A stretch of 64,000 nt of DNA, taken from assembly GCF_037975245.1 (NCBI RefSeq), contig NC_092571.1:9338501-9402500 (forward strand). The letters are read 5' to 3'. Every line of letters starts with the position of its first letter. Positions within the stretch are counted from its first letter, which is position 1. The notes under the pieces were generated by a model. It was given only the letters and a program-made list of their open reading frames with translations, had not been told where the DNA came from and ran no database searches. Source of the stretch: Apostichopus japonicus. Lineage: Eukaryota; Echinodermata; Holothuroidea; Aspidochirotida; Stichopodidae. Shown piece after piece: positions 1 to 12,970 of this stretch. Made by a program: the position numbers and the translations under genes.

Positions 1-428
1 AACATTCGATTGTTCGGTATCGCACATTAGTTGATCGGTAACGCACATTCGATTGATGTGTACCGCATATATGATTGATCGGTACCGCACATTCGATTGA
101 TCAGTACCGAACATTCGATTGATCGGTACCGAACATTCTATTGATCTGTAACGCACATTCGATTGATCGGTACCGCACATTCGATTGATCGGTACCGCAC
201 ATTCGATTAATCGGTACCGCACATTCGATTGATCGGTACCGCACATTCGATTGATCGGTACCGCACATTCGATTGATCGGTAACGAACATTCGATTGATC
301 GGTACCGCACATTCGATTGATCGGTACCGAACATTCGATTGATCAATACCGCACATTCGATTGATCGGTACCGAATATTCGATTGATCGGTACCGCACAT
401 TCGATTGATCGGTACCGCACATTCGATT

Positions 429-692
429 GATCGGTATCGAACATTCGATTGATCGGTACCGCACAATCGATTGATCGGTACCGAACATTCGATTGATCGG
501 TACTGAACATTCGATTGATCAATACCGCACATTCGATTGATCGGTAACGAACATTCGATTGATCGGTATCGAACATTCGATTGATCGGTACCGCACAATC
601 GATTGATCGGTACCGAACATTCGATTGATCGGTACTGAACATTCGATTGATCAATACCGCACATTCGATTGATCGGTAACGAACATTCGATT
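429..692 (+). repeat. 132-bp (6-unit) tandem duplication
   Basis: Two adjacent 132-bp copies, 429-560 and 561-692, share the same order of six units: GTATCGAAC, then CCGCACAATCGATTG, CCGAAC, TACTGAAC, GATCAATACC and GTAACGAAC. The rare CACAATCG unit lies at 462 and 594, exactly six units apart. The same pair recurs at 8,453-8,716 and 23,806-24,069. Confidence 0.9.
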
Positions 693-934
693 GATCGGTA
701 CCACACATTCGATTGATCGGTAACGAACATTCGATTGATCGGTACCGAACATTCGATTGATCAATACCGCACATTCGATTGATCGGTACCGCACATTCGA
801 TTGATCGGTACCGAACATTCGATTGATCGAGATCGCACATTTGATTGATCGGTACCGCACATTCGATTGATCGGTACGGTACCGAACATTCGATTGTTCG
901 GTATCGCACATTAGTTGATCGGTAACGCACATTC

Positions 935-2200
935 GATTGATCAGTACCGAACATTCGATTGATCGGTACCGAACATTCTATTGATCCGTAACGCACATTC
1001 GATTGATCGGTACCGTACATTCGATTGTTCGGTACCGCACATTCGATTGATCGGTATCGAACATTCTATTGATCGGTACCGAACATTCGATTGATCGGTA
1101 CCGCACATTCGATTCATCGGTACGGTACCGAACATTCGATTGTTCGGTATCGCACATTAGTTGATCGGTAACTCACATTCGATTGATGTGTACCGCACAT
1201 ATGATTGATCGGTACCGCACATTCGATTGATCGGTACCGTACATTCGATTAATCGGTACCGCATATTCGATTGTTCGGTACCGCACATTCGATTGATCAA
1301 TACCACACATTCGATTGATCGGTACCGCACATTCGATTGATCGGTACCGAACATTCGATTGATCGGTACCGAACATTCGATTCATCTTTACCGCACATTC
1401 GAATGATCGGTACCGCACATTCGATTGATCGGTACCGCACATTCGACTGTTCGGTACCGCACATTCGATTGATCGGTATCGAACATTCGATTGATCGGTA
1501 CCGCACATTCGATTGATCGGTACCGCACATATAATTGATCGGTACCGCACATTCGATTGATCGGTACCGCACATTCGATTAATTGGTACCGCACATTCGA
1601 TTGATCGGTACCGAACATTCGATTGATCGGTACAGCACATTTGATTGATCGGTACGGAATATTCGATTGATCAATATCGCACATTCGATTGATCGGTACC
1701 GAACATTCGATTGATCGGTACCGAACATTCGATACATCGGTACCGCACATTCGAATGATCAGTACCGCACATTCGATTGATCGGTACCGCACATTCGACT
1801 GTTCGGTACCGCACATTCGATTGATCGGTATCGAACATTCGATTGATCGGTACCGCACATTCGATTGATCGGTACCGCACATATAATTGATCGGTACCGC
1901 ACATTCGATTGATCGGTACCGCACATTCGATTAATTGGTACCGCACATTCGATTGATCGGTACCGAACATTCGATTGATCGGTACAGCACATTCGATTGA
2001 TCGGTACCGAACATTCGGTTGATGTGTACCGCATATATGATTGATCGGTACCGCACATTCGATTGATCGGTACCGAACATTCGATTGATCGGTACCGAAC
2101 ATTCGATTGAACGGTACCGAACATTCGATTGATCGGTACCGAACATTCGATCGATCGGTACCAAATATTCGATTGATCAATACCGCACATTCGATCGATC
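935..2200 (+). repeat. Block paralogous to about 10.3-11.6 kb
   Basis: The order of variant units matches 10.3-11.6 kb with an offset that drifts between 9,370 and 9,414 bp because of whole-unit gains and losses. Shared landmarks are the 27-bp unit near 1,117, the 21-bp ATTAG unit near 1,154, the rare ATCTTTACCGCAC unit near 1,386 and two CACATATAATTG units at 1,528 and 1,880. This copy has diverged further than the other left-domain copies; for example it has AACTCACATTC near 1,170 where the paralogue has AACGCACATTC. Confidence 0.75.
1380..2090 (+). repeat. Two tandem copies of a 15-16-unit repeat
   Basis: A run containing ATTCGACTGTTCGG, GTATCGAAC, CACATATAATTG and ATTAATTGG units occurs twice in a row. 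The CACATATAATTG units are 352 bp (16 units) apart. The same paired arrangement, 330 bp (15 units) or 352 bp apart, occurs at five further places: about 10.80-11.46, 14.65-15.29, 19.39-20.02, 26.15-26.82 and 31.50-32.05 kb. The duplication therefore predates the larger blocks that carry it. Confidence 0.82.
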
Positions 2201-4489
2201 GGTACCGAACATTCGATTGATCAATATCGCACATTCGATTGATCGGTACCGAACATTCGATTGATCGGTAACGCACATTCGATTGATCGGTACCGCACAT
2301 TCGATTGATCAGTACCGAACATTCGATTGATCAATACCGCACATTCGATTGATCGGTACCGCACATTCGATTGATCGGTACAGCACATTCGACTGATCGG
2401 TACCGAACATTCGATTGATGTGTACCGCATATATGATTGATCGGTACCGCACATTCGATTGATCAGTACCGAACATTCGATTGATCGGTACCGAACATTC
2501 TATTGATCGGTACCGAACATTCGATTGATCGGTACCGCACATTCGATTCATCGGTACCGCACATTCGATTCATCGGTACGGTACCGAACATTCGATTGTT
2601 CGGTATCGCACATTAGTTGATCGGTAACGCACATTCGATTGATGTGTACCGCATATATGATTGATCGGTACCGCACATTCGATTGATCAGTACCGAACAT
2701 TCGATTGATCGGTACCGAACATTCTATTGATCTGTAACGCACATTCGATTGATCGGTACCGCACATTCGATTGATCGGTACCGCACATTCGATTAATCGG
2801 TACCGCACATTCGATTGATCGGTACCGCACATTCGATTGATCGGTACCGCACATTCGATTGATCGGTAACGAACATTCGATTGATCGGTACCGCACATTC
2901 GATTGATCGGTACCGAACATTCGATTGATCAATACCGCACATTCGATTGATCGGTACCGAATATTCGATTGATCGGTACCGCACATTCGATTGATCGGTA
3001 CCGCACATTCGATTAATCGGTACCGCACATTCGATTGATCGGTACCAAACATTCGATTGATCGGTACCGCACATTCGATTGATCGGTAACGAACATTCGA
3101 TTGATCGGTACCGCACATTCGATTGATCGGTACCGAACATTCGATTGATCAATACCGCACATTCGATTGATCGGTACCGAACATTCGATTGATCAATACC
3201 GCACATTCGATTGATCGGTACCGCACATTCGATTGATCGGTACCGAATATTCGATTGATCGGTACCGCACATTCGATTGATCGATACCGCACATTCGATT
3301 GATCGGTACCGATCATTCGATTGCTCGGTACCGAACATTCGATTGATCAATATCGCACATTCGATTGATCGGTAACGAACATTCAATTGATCAATACCGC
3401 ACATTCGATTGATCGGTACCGCACATTCGATTGTTCGGTACCGTACATTCGATTGATCCGTATCGAACATTCGATTGATCGGTACCGCACATTCGATTGA
3501 TCGGTACCGCACATTCGATTGATCAATACCGCACATTCGATTGATCGGTACCGCACATTCGATTGATCGGTACCGCACATTCGATTGATCGGTACCGCAC
3601 ATTCGATTGATCGGTACCGAACATTCGATTGATCGGTAACGTACATTCGATTGATCAGTACCGAACATTCGATTGATCGGTACCGAACATTCGATTGATC
3701 GGTAACGCACATTCGATTGATCGGTACTGAACATTCGATTGATCAATACCGCACATTCGATTGCTCGGTAACGAACATTCGATTGATCGGTACCGAACAT
3801 TCGATTGATCGGTACCGAACATTCGATTCATCGGTACCGCACATTCGATTAATCGGTACCGCACATTCGATTCATCGGTACGGTACCGAACATTCGATTG
3901 ATCGGTACCGAACATTCGATTGATCGGTAACGCACATTCGATTGATCGGTACCGCACATTCGATTGATCGGTACCGAACATTCGATTGATCAATACCGCA
4001 CATTCGATTGATCGGTACCGCACATTCGATTGATCGGTACAGCACATTCGACTGATCGGTACCGAACATTCGATTGATGTGTACCGCATATATGATTGAT
4101 CGGTACCGCACATTCGATTGATCAGTGCCGAACATTCGATTGATCGGTACCGAACATTCTATTGACCGGTACCGAACATTCGATTGATCGGTACCGCACA
4201 TTCGATTCATCGGTACGGTACCGAACATTCGATTGTTCGGTATCGCACATTAGTTGATCGGTAACGCACATTCGATTGATGTGTACCGCATATATGATTG
4301 ATCGGTACCGCACATTCGATTGATCAGTACCGAACATTCGATTGATCGGTACCGAACATTCTATTGATCTGTAACGCACATTCGATTGATCGGTACCGCA
4401 CATTCGATTCATCGGTACCGCACATTCGATTAATCGGTACCGCACATTCGATTGATCGATACCGCACATTCGATTGATCGGTACCGCAC

Positions 4490-6268
4490 ATTCGATTGAT
4501 CGGTAACGAACATTCGATTGATCGGTACCGCACATTCGATTGATCGGTACCACACATTTCGATTGATCGGTAACGAACATTCGATTGATCGGTACCGCAC
4601 ATTCGATTGATCGGTACCGAAAATTCGATTGATCAATACCGCACATTCGATTGATCGGTACCGCACATTCGATTGTTCGGTACCGCACATTCGATTGTTC
4701 GGTACCGCACATTCGATTGATCCGTATCGAACATTCGATTGATCGGTACCGCACATTCGATTGATCGGTACCGCACATTCGATTAATCGGAACCGCACAT
4801 TCGATTGATCGGTACCGAACATTCGATTGATCAATACCGCACATTCGATTGATCGGTACCGCACATTCGATTGATCGGTACCGAACATTCGATTGATCGG
4901 GATCGCACATTCGATTGATCGGTACCGCACATTCGATTCATCGGTACGGTACCGAACATTCGATTGTTCGGTATCGCACATTAGTTGATCGGTACCGCAC
5001 ATTCGATTGATCGGTACCGCACATTCGATTGATCGGTACCGCACATTCGATTGATCGGTACCGCACATTCGATTGATCGGTACCGCACATTCGATTGATC
5101 GGTACCGAACATTCGATTGATCGGTAACGCACATTCGATTGATCGGTACCGAACATTCGATTGATCGGTACCGAACATTCGATTGATCGGTAACGCACAT
5201 TCGATTGATCGGTACCGCACATTCGATTGATCGGTACCGAACATTCGATTGATCGGTACCGAACATTCGATTCATCGGTACCGATCATTCGATTGATCGG
5301 TACCGCACATTCGATTGATCGGTACCGCACATTCGATTCATCGGTACCGCACATTCGATTGATCGGTACCGCACATTCGATTGATCGGTACCGCACATTC
5401 GATTGATCGGTACCGAACATTCGATTGATCGGTAACGCACATTCGATTGATCAGTACCGAACATTCGATTGATCGGTACCGAACATTCGATTGATCGGTA
5501 ACGCACATTCGATTGATCGGTACCGCACATTCGATTGATCGGTACCGAACATTCGATTGATCAATACCGCACATTCGATTGATCGGTACCGAACATTCGA
5601 TTGATCGGTACAGCACATTCGACTGATCGGTACCGAACATTCGATTGATGTGTACCGCATATATGATTGATCGGTACCGCACATTCGATTGATCAGTACC
5701 GAACATTCGATTGATCGGTACCGAACATTCTATTGATCGGTACCGAACATTCGATTGATCGGTACCGCACATTCGATTCATCGGTACGGTACCGAACATT
5801 CGATTGTTCGGTATCGCACATTAGTTGATCGGTAACGCACATTCGATTGATGTGTACCGCATATATGATTGATCGGTACCGCACATTCGATTGATCAGTA
5901 CCGAACATTCGATTGATCGGTACCGAACATTCTATTGATCTGTAACGCACATTCGATTGATCGGTACAGCACATTCGATTGTTCGGTACCGCACATTCGA
6001 TTGATCGGTATCGAACATTCTATTGATCGGTACCGAACATTCGATTGATCGGTACCGCACATTCGATTCATCGGTACGGTACCGAACATTCGATTGTTCG
6101 GTATCGCACATTAGTTGATCGGTAACGCACATTCGATTGATGTGTACAGCACATATGATTGATCGGTACCGCACATTCGATTGATCGGTACCGTACATTC
6201 GATTAATCGGTACCGCATATTCGATTGTTCGGTACCGCACATTCGATTGATCAATACCGCACATTCGA
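4490..6268 (+). repeat. HOR block, copy of about 8.98-10.68 kb
   Basis: Variant order matches 8.98-10.68 kb at an offset of 4,482 bp in the left part (TCCGTATCG at 4,721 and 9,203; CATTAG at 4,979 and 9,461) and 4,416 bp in the right part. The 66-bp change is a three-unit gain or loss near 5.15-5.28 kb. A 23-bp unit with CACATTTCGATTG near 4,553 is a one-base insertion private to this copy. Near 6,147 GTACAGCAC replaces GTACCGCAC of the partner. Confidence 0.82.
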
Positions 6269-7435
6269 CTGATCGGTACCGAACATTCGATTGATGTGTA
6301 CCGCATATATGATTGATCGGTACCGCACATTCGATTGATCAGTGCCGAACATTCGATTGATCGGTACCGAACATTCTATTGACCGGTACCGAACATTCGA
6401 TTGATCGGTACCGCACATTCGATTCATCGGTACGGTACCGAACATTCGATTGTTCGGTATCGCACATTAGTTGATCGGTAACGCACATTCGATTGATGTG
6501 TACCGCATATATGATTGATCGGTACCGCACATTCGATTGATCAGTACCGAACATTCGATTGATCGGTACCGAACATTCTATTGATCTGTAACGCACATTC
6601 GATTGATCGGTACCGCACATTCGATTCATCGGTACCGCACATTCGATTAATCGGTACCGCACATTCGATTGATCGGTACCGCACATTCGATTGATCGGTA
6701 CCGCACATTCGATTGATCGGTAACGAACATTCGATTGATCGGTACCGCACATTCGATTGATCGGTACCGAACATTCGATTGATCAATACCGCACATTCGA
6801 TTGATCGGTACCGAATATTCGATTGATCGGTACCGCACATTCGATTGATCGGTACCGCACATTCGATTAATCGGTACCGCACATTCGATTGATCGGTACC
6901 AAACATTCGATTGATCGGTACCGCACATTCGATTGATCGGTAACGAACATTCGATTGATCGGTACCGCACATTCGATTGATCGGTACCGAACATTCGATT
7001 GATCAATACCGCACATTCGATTGATCGGTACCGAACATTCGATTGATCAATACCGCACATTCGATTGATCGGTACCGCACATTCGATTGATCGGTACCGA
7101 ATATTCGATTGATCGGTACCGCACATTCGATTGATCGGTACCGCACATTCGATTGATCGGTACCGATCATTCGATTGATCGGTACCGAACATTCGATTGA
7201 TCAATATCGCACATTCGATTGATCGGTAACGAACATTCGATTGATCAATACCGCACATTCGATTGATCGGTACCGCACATTCGATTGTTCGGTACCGCAC
7301 ATTCGATTGATCCGTTTCGAACATTCGATTGATCGGTACCGCACATTCGATTGATCGGTACCGCACATTCGATTGATCAATACCGCACATTCGATTGATC
7401 GGTACCGCACATTCGATTGATCGGTACCGCACATT
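5760..7435 (+). repeat. HOR block shared with 13.01-14.68 and 17.75-19.42 kb
   Basis: The same order of units is found 7,250 bp to the right (13.01-14.68 kb) and again 4,737 bp beyond that (17.75-19.42 kb). The rare unit TCCGTTTCG lies at 7,311, 14,561 and 19,298, and also at 22,664 through the 15,353-bp relation. The left edge is the 27-bp insertion unit near 5,781. To the right the copies diverge at 7,435, where this copy has GATCTGTACC and the others have ATTCGACTGTTCGG. Confidence 0.85.
5773..5960 (+). repeat. Linked 27-bp/21-bp unit module (representative)
   Basis: A 27-bp unit with a 5-bp duplication (CATCGGTACGGTACCGAAC) is followed by ATTGTTCGGTATCGCAC, a 21-bp unit (CATTAGTTGATCGG, one base short), GTAACGCAC, GATGTGTACCGCATATATG, CCGCAC, GATCAGTACCGAAC and CATTCTATTG units. 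This order recurs many times in the left domain. The 27-bp unit is found at roughly 60 places, the first near 871 and 1,117. In the middle domain the 27-bp unit is usually followed by ATTGTTCGGTACCGCAC without the ATTAG unit. Right of 47.8 kb the ATTAG unit often occurs without the 27-bp unit. Confidence 0.88.
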
Positions 7436-8452
7436 CGATTGATCTGTACCGCACATTCGATTGATCGGTACCGCACATTCGATTGATCGGTAACGCACAT
7501 TCGATTGATCAGTACCGAACATTCGATTGATCGGTACCGAACATTCGATTGATCGGTAACGCACATTCGATTGATCGGTACCGCACATTCGATTGATCGG
7601 TACCGAACATTCGATTGATCGGTACCGAACATTCGATTGATCGGTACCGATCATTCGATTGATCGGTACCGAACATTCGATTGATCGGTACCGAACATTC
7701 GATTGATCGGTACCGAACATTCGATTGATCGGTACCGCACATTCGATTGATCGGTACCGACCATTCGATTGATCGGTACCGCACAATCGATTGATCGGTA
7801 CCGAACATTCGATTGATCGGTACCGAACATTCGATTGATCAATACCGCACATTCGATTGATCGGTACCGAACATTCGATTGATCAATACCGCACATTCGA
7901 TTGATCGGTACCGCACATTCGATTGTTCGGTACCGCACATTCGATTGTTCGGTACCGCACATTCGATTGATCCGTATCGAACATTCGATTGATCGGTACC
8001 GCACATTCGATTGATCGGTACCGCACATTCGATTGATCAATACCGCACATTCGATTGATCGGTACCGCACATTCGATTGATCGGTACCGAACATTCGATT
8101 GATCGGGATCGCACATTCGATTGATCGGTACCGAACATTCGATTGATCGGTACAGCACATTTGATTGATCGGTACGGAATATTCGATTGATCAATATCGC
8201 ACATTCGATTGATCGGTACCGCACATTCGATTCATCGGTACCGCACATTCGATTGATCGGTACCGCACATTCGATTGATCGGTAACGAACATTCGATTGA
8301 TCGGTATTGAACATTCGATTGATCGGTAGCGATCATTCGATTGATCGGTACCGAACATTCGATTGATCGGTACCGAACATTCGATTGATCGGTACCGAAC
8401 ATTCGATTGATCGGTACCGAACATTCGATTGATCGGTACCGCACATTCGATT

Positions 8453-8716
8453 GATCGGTATCGAACATTCGATTGATCGGTACCGCACAATCGATTGATC
8501 GGTACCGAACATTCGATTGATCGGTACTGAACATTCGATTGATCAATACCGCACATTCGATTGATCGGTAACGAACATTCGATTGATCGGTATCGAACAT
8601 TCGATTGATCGGTACCGCACAATCGATTGATCGGTACCGAACATTCGATTGATCGGTACTGAACATTCGATTGATCAATACCGCACATTCGATTGATCGG
8701 TAACGAACATTCGATT
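8453..8716 (+). repeat. 132-bp (6-unit) tandem duplication, second locus
   Basis: This is the same pair of six-unit copies as at 429-692, with CACAATCG units at 8,486 and 8,618. It lies inside the large 7.02-13.01 kb block and so recurs at 23,806-24,069. Confidence 0.88.
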
Positions 8717-10793
8717 GATCGGTACCACACATTCGATTGATCGGTAACGAACATTCGATTGATCGGTACCGCACATTCGATTGATCGGTACCGAACATTC
8801 GATTGATCAATACCGCACATTCGATTGATCGGTACCGCACATTCGATTGTTCGGTACCGCACATTCGATTGTTCGGTACCGCACATTCGATTGATCCGTA
8901 TCGAACATTCGATTGATCGGTACCGCACATTCGATTGATCGGTACCGCACATTCGATTGATCGGTACTGAACATTCGATTGATCAATACCGCACATTCGA
9001 TTGATCGGTAACGAACATTCGATTGATCGGTACCACACATTCGATTGATCGGTAACGAACATTCGATTGATCGGTACCGCACATTCGATTGATCGGTACC
9101 GAACATTCGATTGATCAATACCGCACATTCGATTGATCGGTACCGCACATTCGATTGTTCGGTACCGCACATTCGATTGTTCGGTACCGCACATTCGATT
9201 GATCCGTATCGAACATTCGATTGATCGGTACCGCACATTCGATTGATCGGTACCGAACATTCGATTAATCGGAACCGCACATTCGATTGATCGGTACCGA
9301 ACATTCGATTGATCAATACCGCACATTCGATTGATCGGTACCGCACATTCGATTGATCGGTACCGAACATTCGATTGATCGGGATCGCACATTCGATTGA
9401 TCGGTACCGCACATTCGATTGATCGGTACGGTACCGAACATTCGATTGTTCGGTATCGCACATTAGTTGATCGGTACCGCACATTCGATTGATCGGTACC
9501 GCACATTCGATTGATCGGTACCGCACATTCGATTGATCGGTACCGCACATTCGATTGATCGGTACCGCACATTCGATTGATCGGTACCGAACATTCGATT
9601 GATCGGTAACGCACATTCGATTGATCGGTACCGCACATTCGATTGATCGGTACCGAACATTCGATTGATCGGTACCGAACATTCGATTGATCGGTACCGA
9701 TCATTCGATTGATCGGTACCGCACATTCGATTGATCGGTACCGCACATTCGATTCATCGGTACCGCACATTCGATTGATCGGTACCGCACATTCGATTGA
9801 TCGGTACCGCACATTCGATTGATCGGTACCGAACATTCGATTGATCGGTAACGCACATTCGATTGATCAGTACCGAACATTCGATTGATCGGTACCGAAC
9901 ATTCGATTGATCGGTAACGCACATTCGATTGATCGGTACCGCACATTCGATTGATCGGTACCGAACATTCGATTGATCAATACCGCACATTCGATTGATC
10001 GGTACCGAACATTCGATTGATCGGTACAGCACATTCGACTGATCGGTACCGAACATTCGATTGATGTGTACCGCATATATGATTGATCGGTACCGCACAT
10101 TCGATTGATCAGTACCGAACATTCGATTGATCGGTACCGAACATTCTATTGATCGGTACCGAACATTCGATTGATCGGTACCGCACATTCGATTCATCGG
10201 TACGGTACCGAACATTCGATTGTTCGGTATCGCACATTAGTTGATCGGTAACGCACATTCGATTGATGTGTACCGCATATATGATTGATCGGTACCGCAC
10301 ATTCGATTGATCAGTACCGAACATTCGATTGATCGGTACCGAACATTCTATTGATCTGTAACGCACATTCGATTGATCGGTACAGCACATTCGATTGTTC
10401 GGTACCGCACATTCGATTGATCGGTATCGAACATTCTATTGATCGGTACCGAACATTCGATTGATCGGTACCGCACATTCGATTCATCGGTACGGTACCG
10501 AACATTCGATTGTTCGGTATCGCACATTAGTTGATCGGTAACGCACATTCGATTGATGTGTACCGCACATATGATTGATCGGTACCGCACATTCGATTGA
10601 TCGGTACCGTACATTCGATTAATCGGTACCGCATATTCGATTGTTCGGTACCGCACATTCGATTGATCAATACCGCACATTCGATTGATCGGTACCGCAC
10701 ATTCGATTGATCGGTACCGAACATTCGATTGATCAATATCGCACATTCGATTGATCGGTACCGAACATGCGATTGATCGGTACCGAACATTCG

Positions 10794-11460
10794 ATTCATC
10801 TTTACCGCACATTCGATTGATCGGTACCGCACATTCGATTGATCGGTACCGCACATTCGACTGTTCGGTACCGCACATTCGATTGATCGGTATCGAACAT
10901 TCGATTGATCGGTACCGCACATTCGATTGATCGGTACCGCACATATAATTGATCGGTACCGCACATTCGATTGATCGGTACCGCACATTCGATTAATTGG
11001 TACCGCACATTCGATTGATCGGTACCGAACATTCGATTGATCGGTACAGCACATTTGATTGATCGGTACGGAATATTCGATTGATCAATATCGCACATTC
11101 GATTGATCGGTACCGAACATTCGATTGATCGGTACCGAACATTCGATTCATCCTGACCGCACATTCGATTGATCGGTACCGCACATTCGACTGTTCGGTA
11201 CCGCACATTCGATTGATCGGTATCGAACATTCGATTGATCGGTACCGCACATTCGATTGATCGGTACCGCACATATAATTGATCGGTACCGCACATTCGA
11301 TTGATCGGTACCGCACATTCGATTAATTGGTACCGCACATTCGATTGATCGGTACCGAACATTCGATCGATCGGTACAGCACATTCGATTGATCGGTACC
11401 GAACATTCGGTTGATGTGTACCGCATATATGATTGATCGGTACCGCACATTCGATTGATC
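10794..11460 (+). repeat. Paired 15-16-unit repeat, representative copy
   Basis: The first member begins with ATTCATCTTTACC at 10,794 and the second with ATTCATCCTGACC at 11,146. Each contains one ATTCGACTGTTCGG, one GTATCGAAC, one CACATATAATTG (10,942 and 11,272) and one ATTAATTGG unit. ATCTTTACC and TCCTGACC are rare one-off motifs that identify the same locus again at 26.15-26.82 kb. The TCCTGACC motif alone is at 14,979 and 19,716. Confidence 0.82.
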
Positions 11461-12449
11461 GGTACCGAACATTCGATTGATCGGTACCGAACATTCGATT
11501 GAACGGTACCGAACATTCGATTGATCGGTACCGAACATTCGATTGATCGGTACCGAATATTCGATTGATCAATACCGCACATTCGATCGATCGGTACCGA
11601 ACATTCGATTGATCAATATCGCACATTCGATTGATCGGTACCGAACATTCGATTGATCGGTACCGAACATTCGATTGATCGGTACCGCACATTCGATTAA
11701 TCGGTACCGCACATTCGATTCATCGGTACGGTACCGAACATTCGATTGTTCGGTACCGCACATTCGATTCATCGGTACCGCACATTCGATTGATCGGTAC
11801 CGCACATTCGATTCATCGGTACCGCACATTCGACTGTTCGGTACCGCACATTCGATTAATCGGTATCGAACATTCGATTGATCGGTACCGCACATTCGAT
11901 TGATCGGTACCGCACATTCGATTGATCGATACCTAACATTCGATTGATCGGTACCGAACATTCTATTGATCGGTAACGAACATTCGATTGATCGGTACCG
12001 AACATTCGATTGATCAATACCGCACATTCGATTGATCGGTACCGCACACTCGATTGATCGGTACCGAATATTCGATTGATCGGTACCGCACATTAAATTG
12101 ATCGGTACCGAACATTCGATTGATCGGTACCGAACATTCGATTGATCAATACCGCACATTCGATTGATCGGTAACGAACATTCGATTGATCGGTACCGAA
12201 CATTCGATTGATCGGTACCGAACATTCGATTGATCGGTACCGCACATTCGATTCATCGGTACCGCACATTCGATTGATCGGTACCGCACATATGATTGAT
12301 CGGTAACGCACATTCGATTGATCGGTACCGCACATTCGATTGATCGGTACCGCACATTCGATTGATCGGTACCGAACATTCGATTGATCGGTACCGAACA
12401 TTCGATTGATCGATACCGCACATTCGATTGATCGGTAACGAACATTCGA

Positions 12450-12970
12450 TTGATCGGTACCGCACATTCGATTAATCGGTAACGAACATTCGATTGATCG
12501 GTACCGCATATTCGATTGATCGGTACCGAACATTCGATTGATCAATACCGCACATTCGATTGATCGGTACCGAACATTCGATTGATCGGTATAGAACATT
12601 CGATTCATCGGTAACGCACATTCGATTGATCGGTACCGCACATTCGATTCATCGGTACGGTACCGAACATTCGATTGTTCGATACCGCACATTCGATTGA
12701 TCGGTACCGCACATTCGATTGATCGGTACCGCACATTCGATTAATCGGTACCGCACATTCGATTGATCGGTACCGAACATTCGATTGATCGGTACAGCAC
12801 ATTCGATTGATCGGTACCGAACATTCGATTGATGTGTACCGCATATATGATTGATCGGTACCGCACATTCGATTGATCGGTACCGAACATCCGATTGATC
12901 GGTACCGAACATTCTATTGAACGGTACCGAACATTCGATTGATCGGTACCGAACATTCGATTGATCGGTA
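12450..12970 (+). repeat. Seven-copy marker segment TATAGAAC...CATCCG
   Basis: A segment about 0.5 kb long is bracketed by the private variants GGTATAGAAC (near 12,590) and CATCCGATTG (12,888), and holds one 27-bp unit near 12,652 and a GATGTGTACC unit. CATCCG recurs at 16,491, 17,625, 21,453, 28,241, 30,407 and 33,527. TATAGAAC recurs near 16,194, 21,156, 27,944, 30,110, 33,230 and 35,979. The 17,625 copy lacks the TATAGAAC end and the 35,979 copy lacks the CATCCG end, so both are partial. Confidence 0.85.

Noticed and set aside
2028-2045. TATA-like GCATATATG motif as a promoter
   Set aside because: It is a recurrent satellite variant (GATGTGTACCGCATATATG) seen dozens of times at fixed HOR positions, with no gene downstream.
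3301-3320. Possible inverted units suggested by GGTACCGATCATTCG
   Set aside because: The variant only changes CCGCAC or CCGAAC to CCGATC. The following unit is still in the plus orientation, so it is a substitution and not an inversion.
3717-3923. Short plus-strand open stretches (also near 11.7, 20.2, 27.0, 29.2, 34.7, 39.9, 42.0, 42.7, 44.4, 46.5 and 47.8 kb)
   Set aside because: The plus-strand unit has a TGA in ATTGATCGG that meets each frame every 66 bp. These stretches exist only where ATTCATCGG or ATTGTTCGG variants replace that unit in the right phase.
8232-9836. Minus-strand open stretch of about 530 codons
   Set aside because: It is the same artefact of a stop-free 22-bp unit. Its partner at 23.6-25.2 kb is broken by a variant unit, which shows no selection to keep it open.
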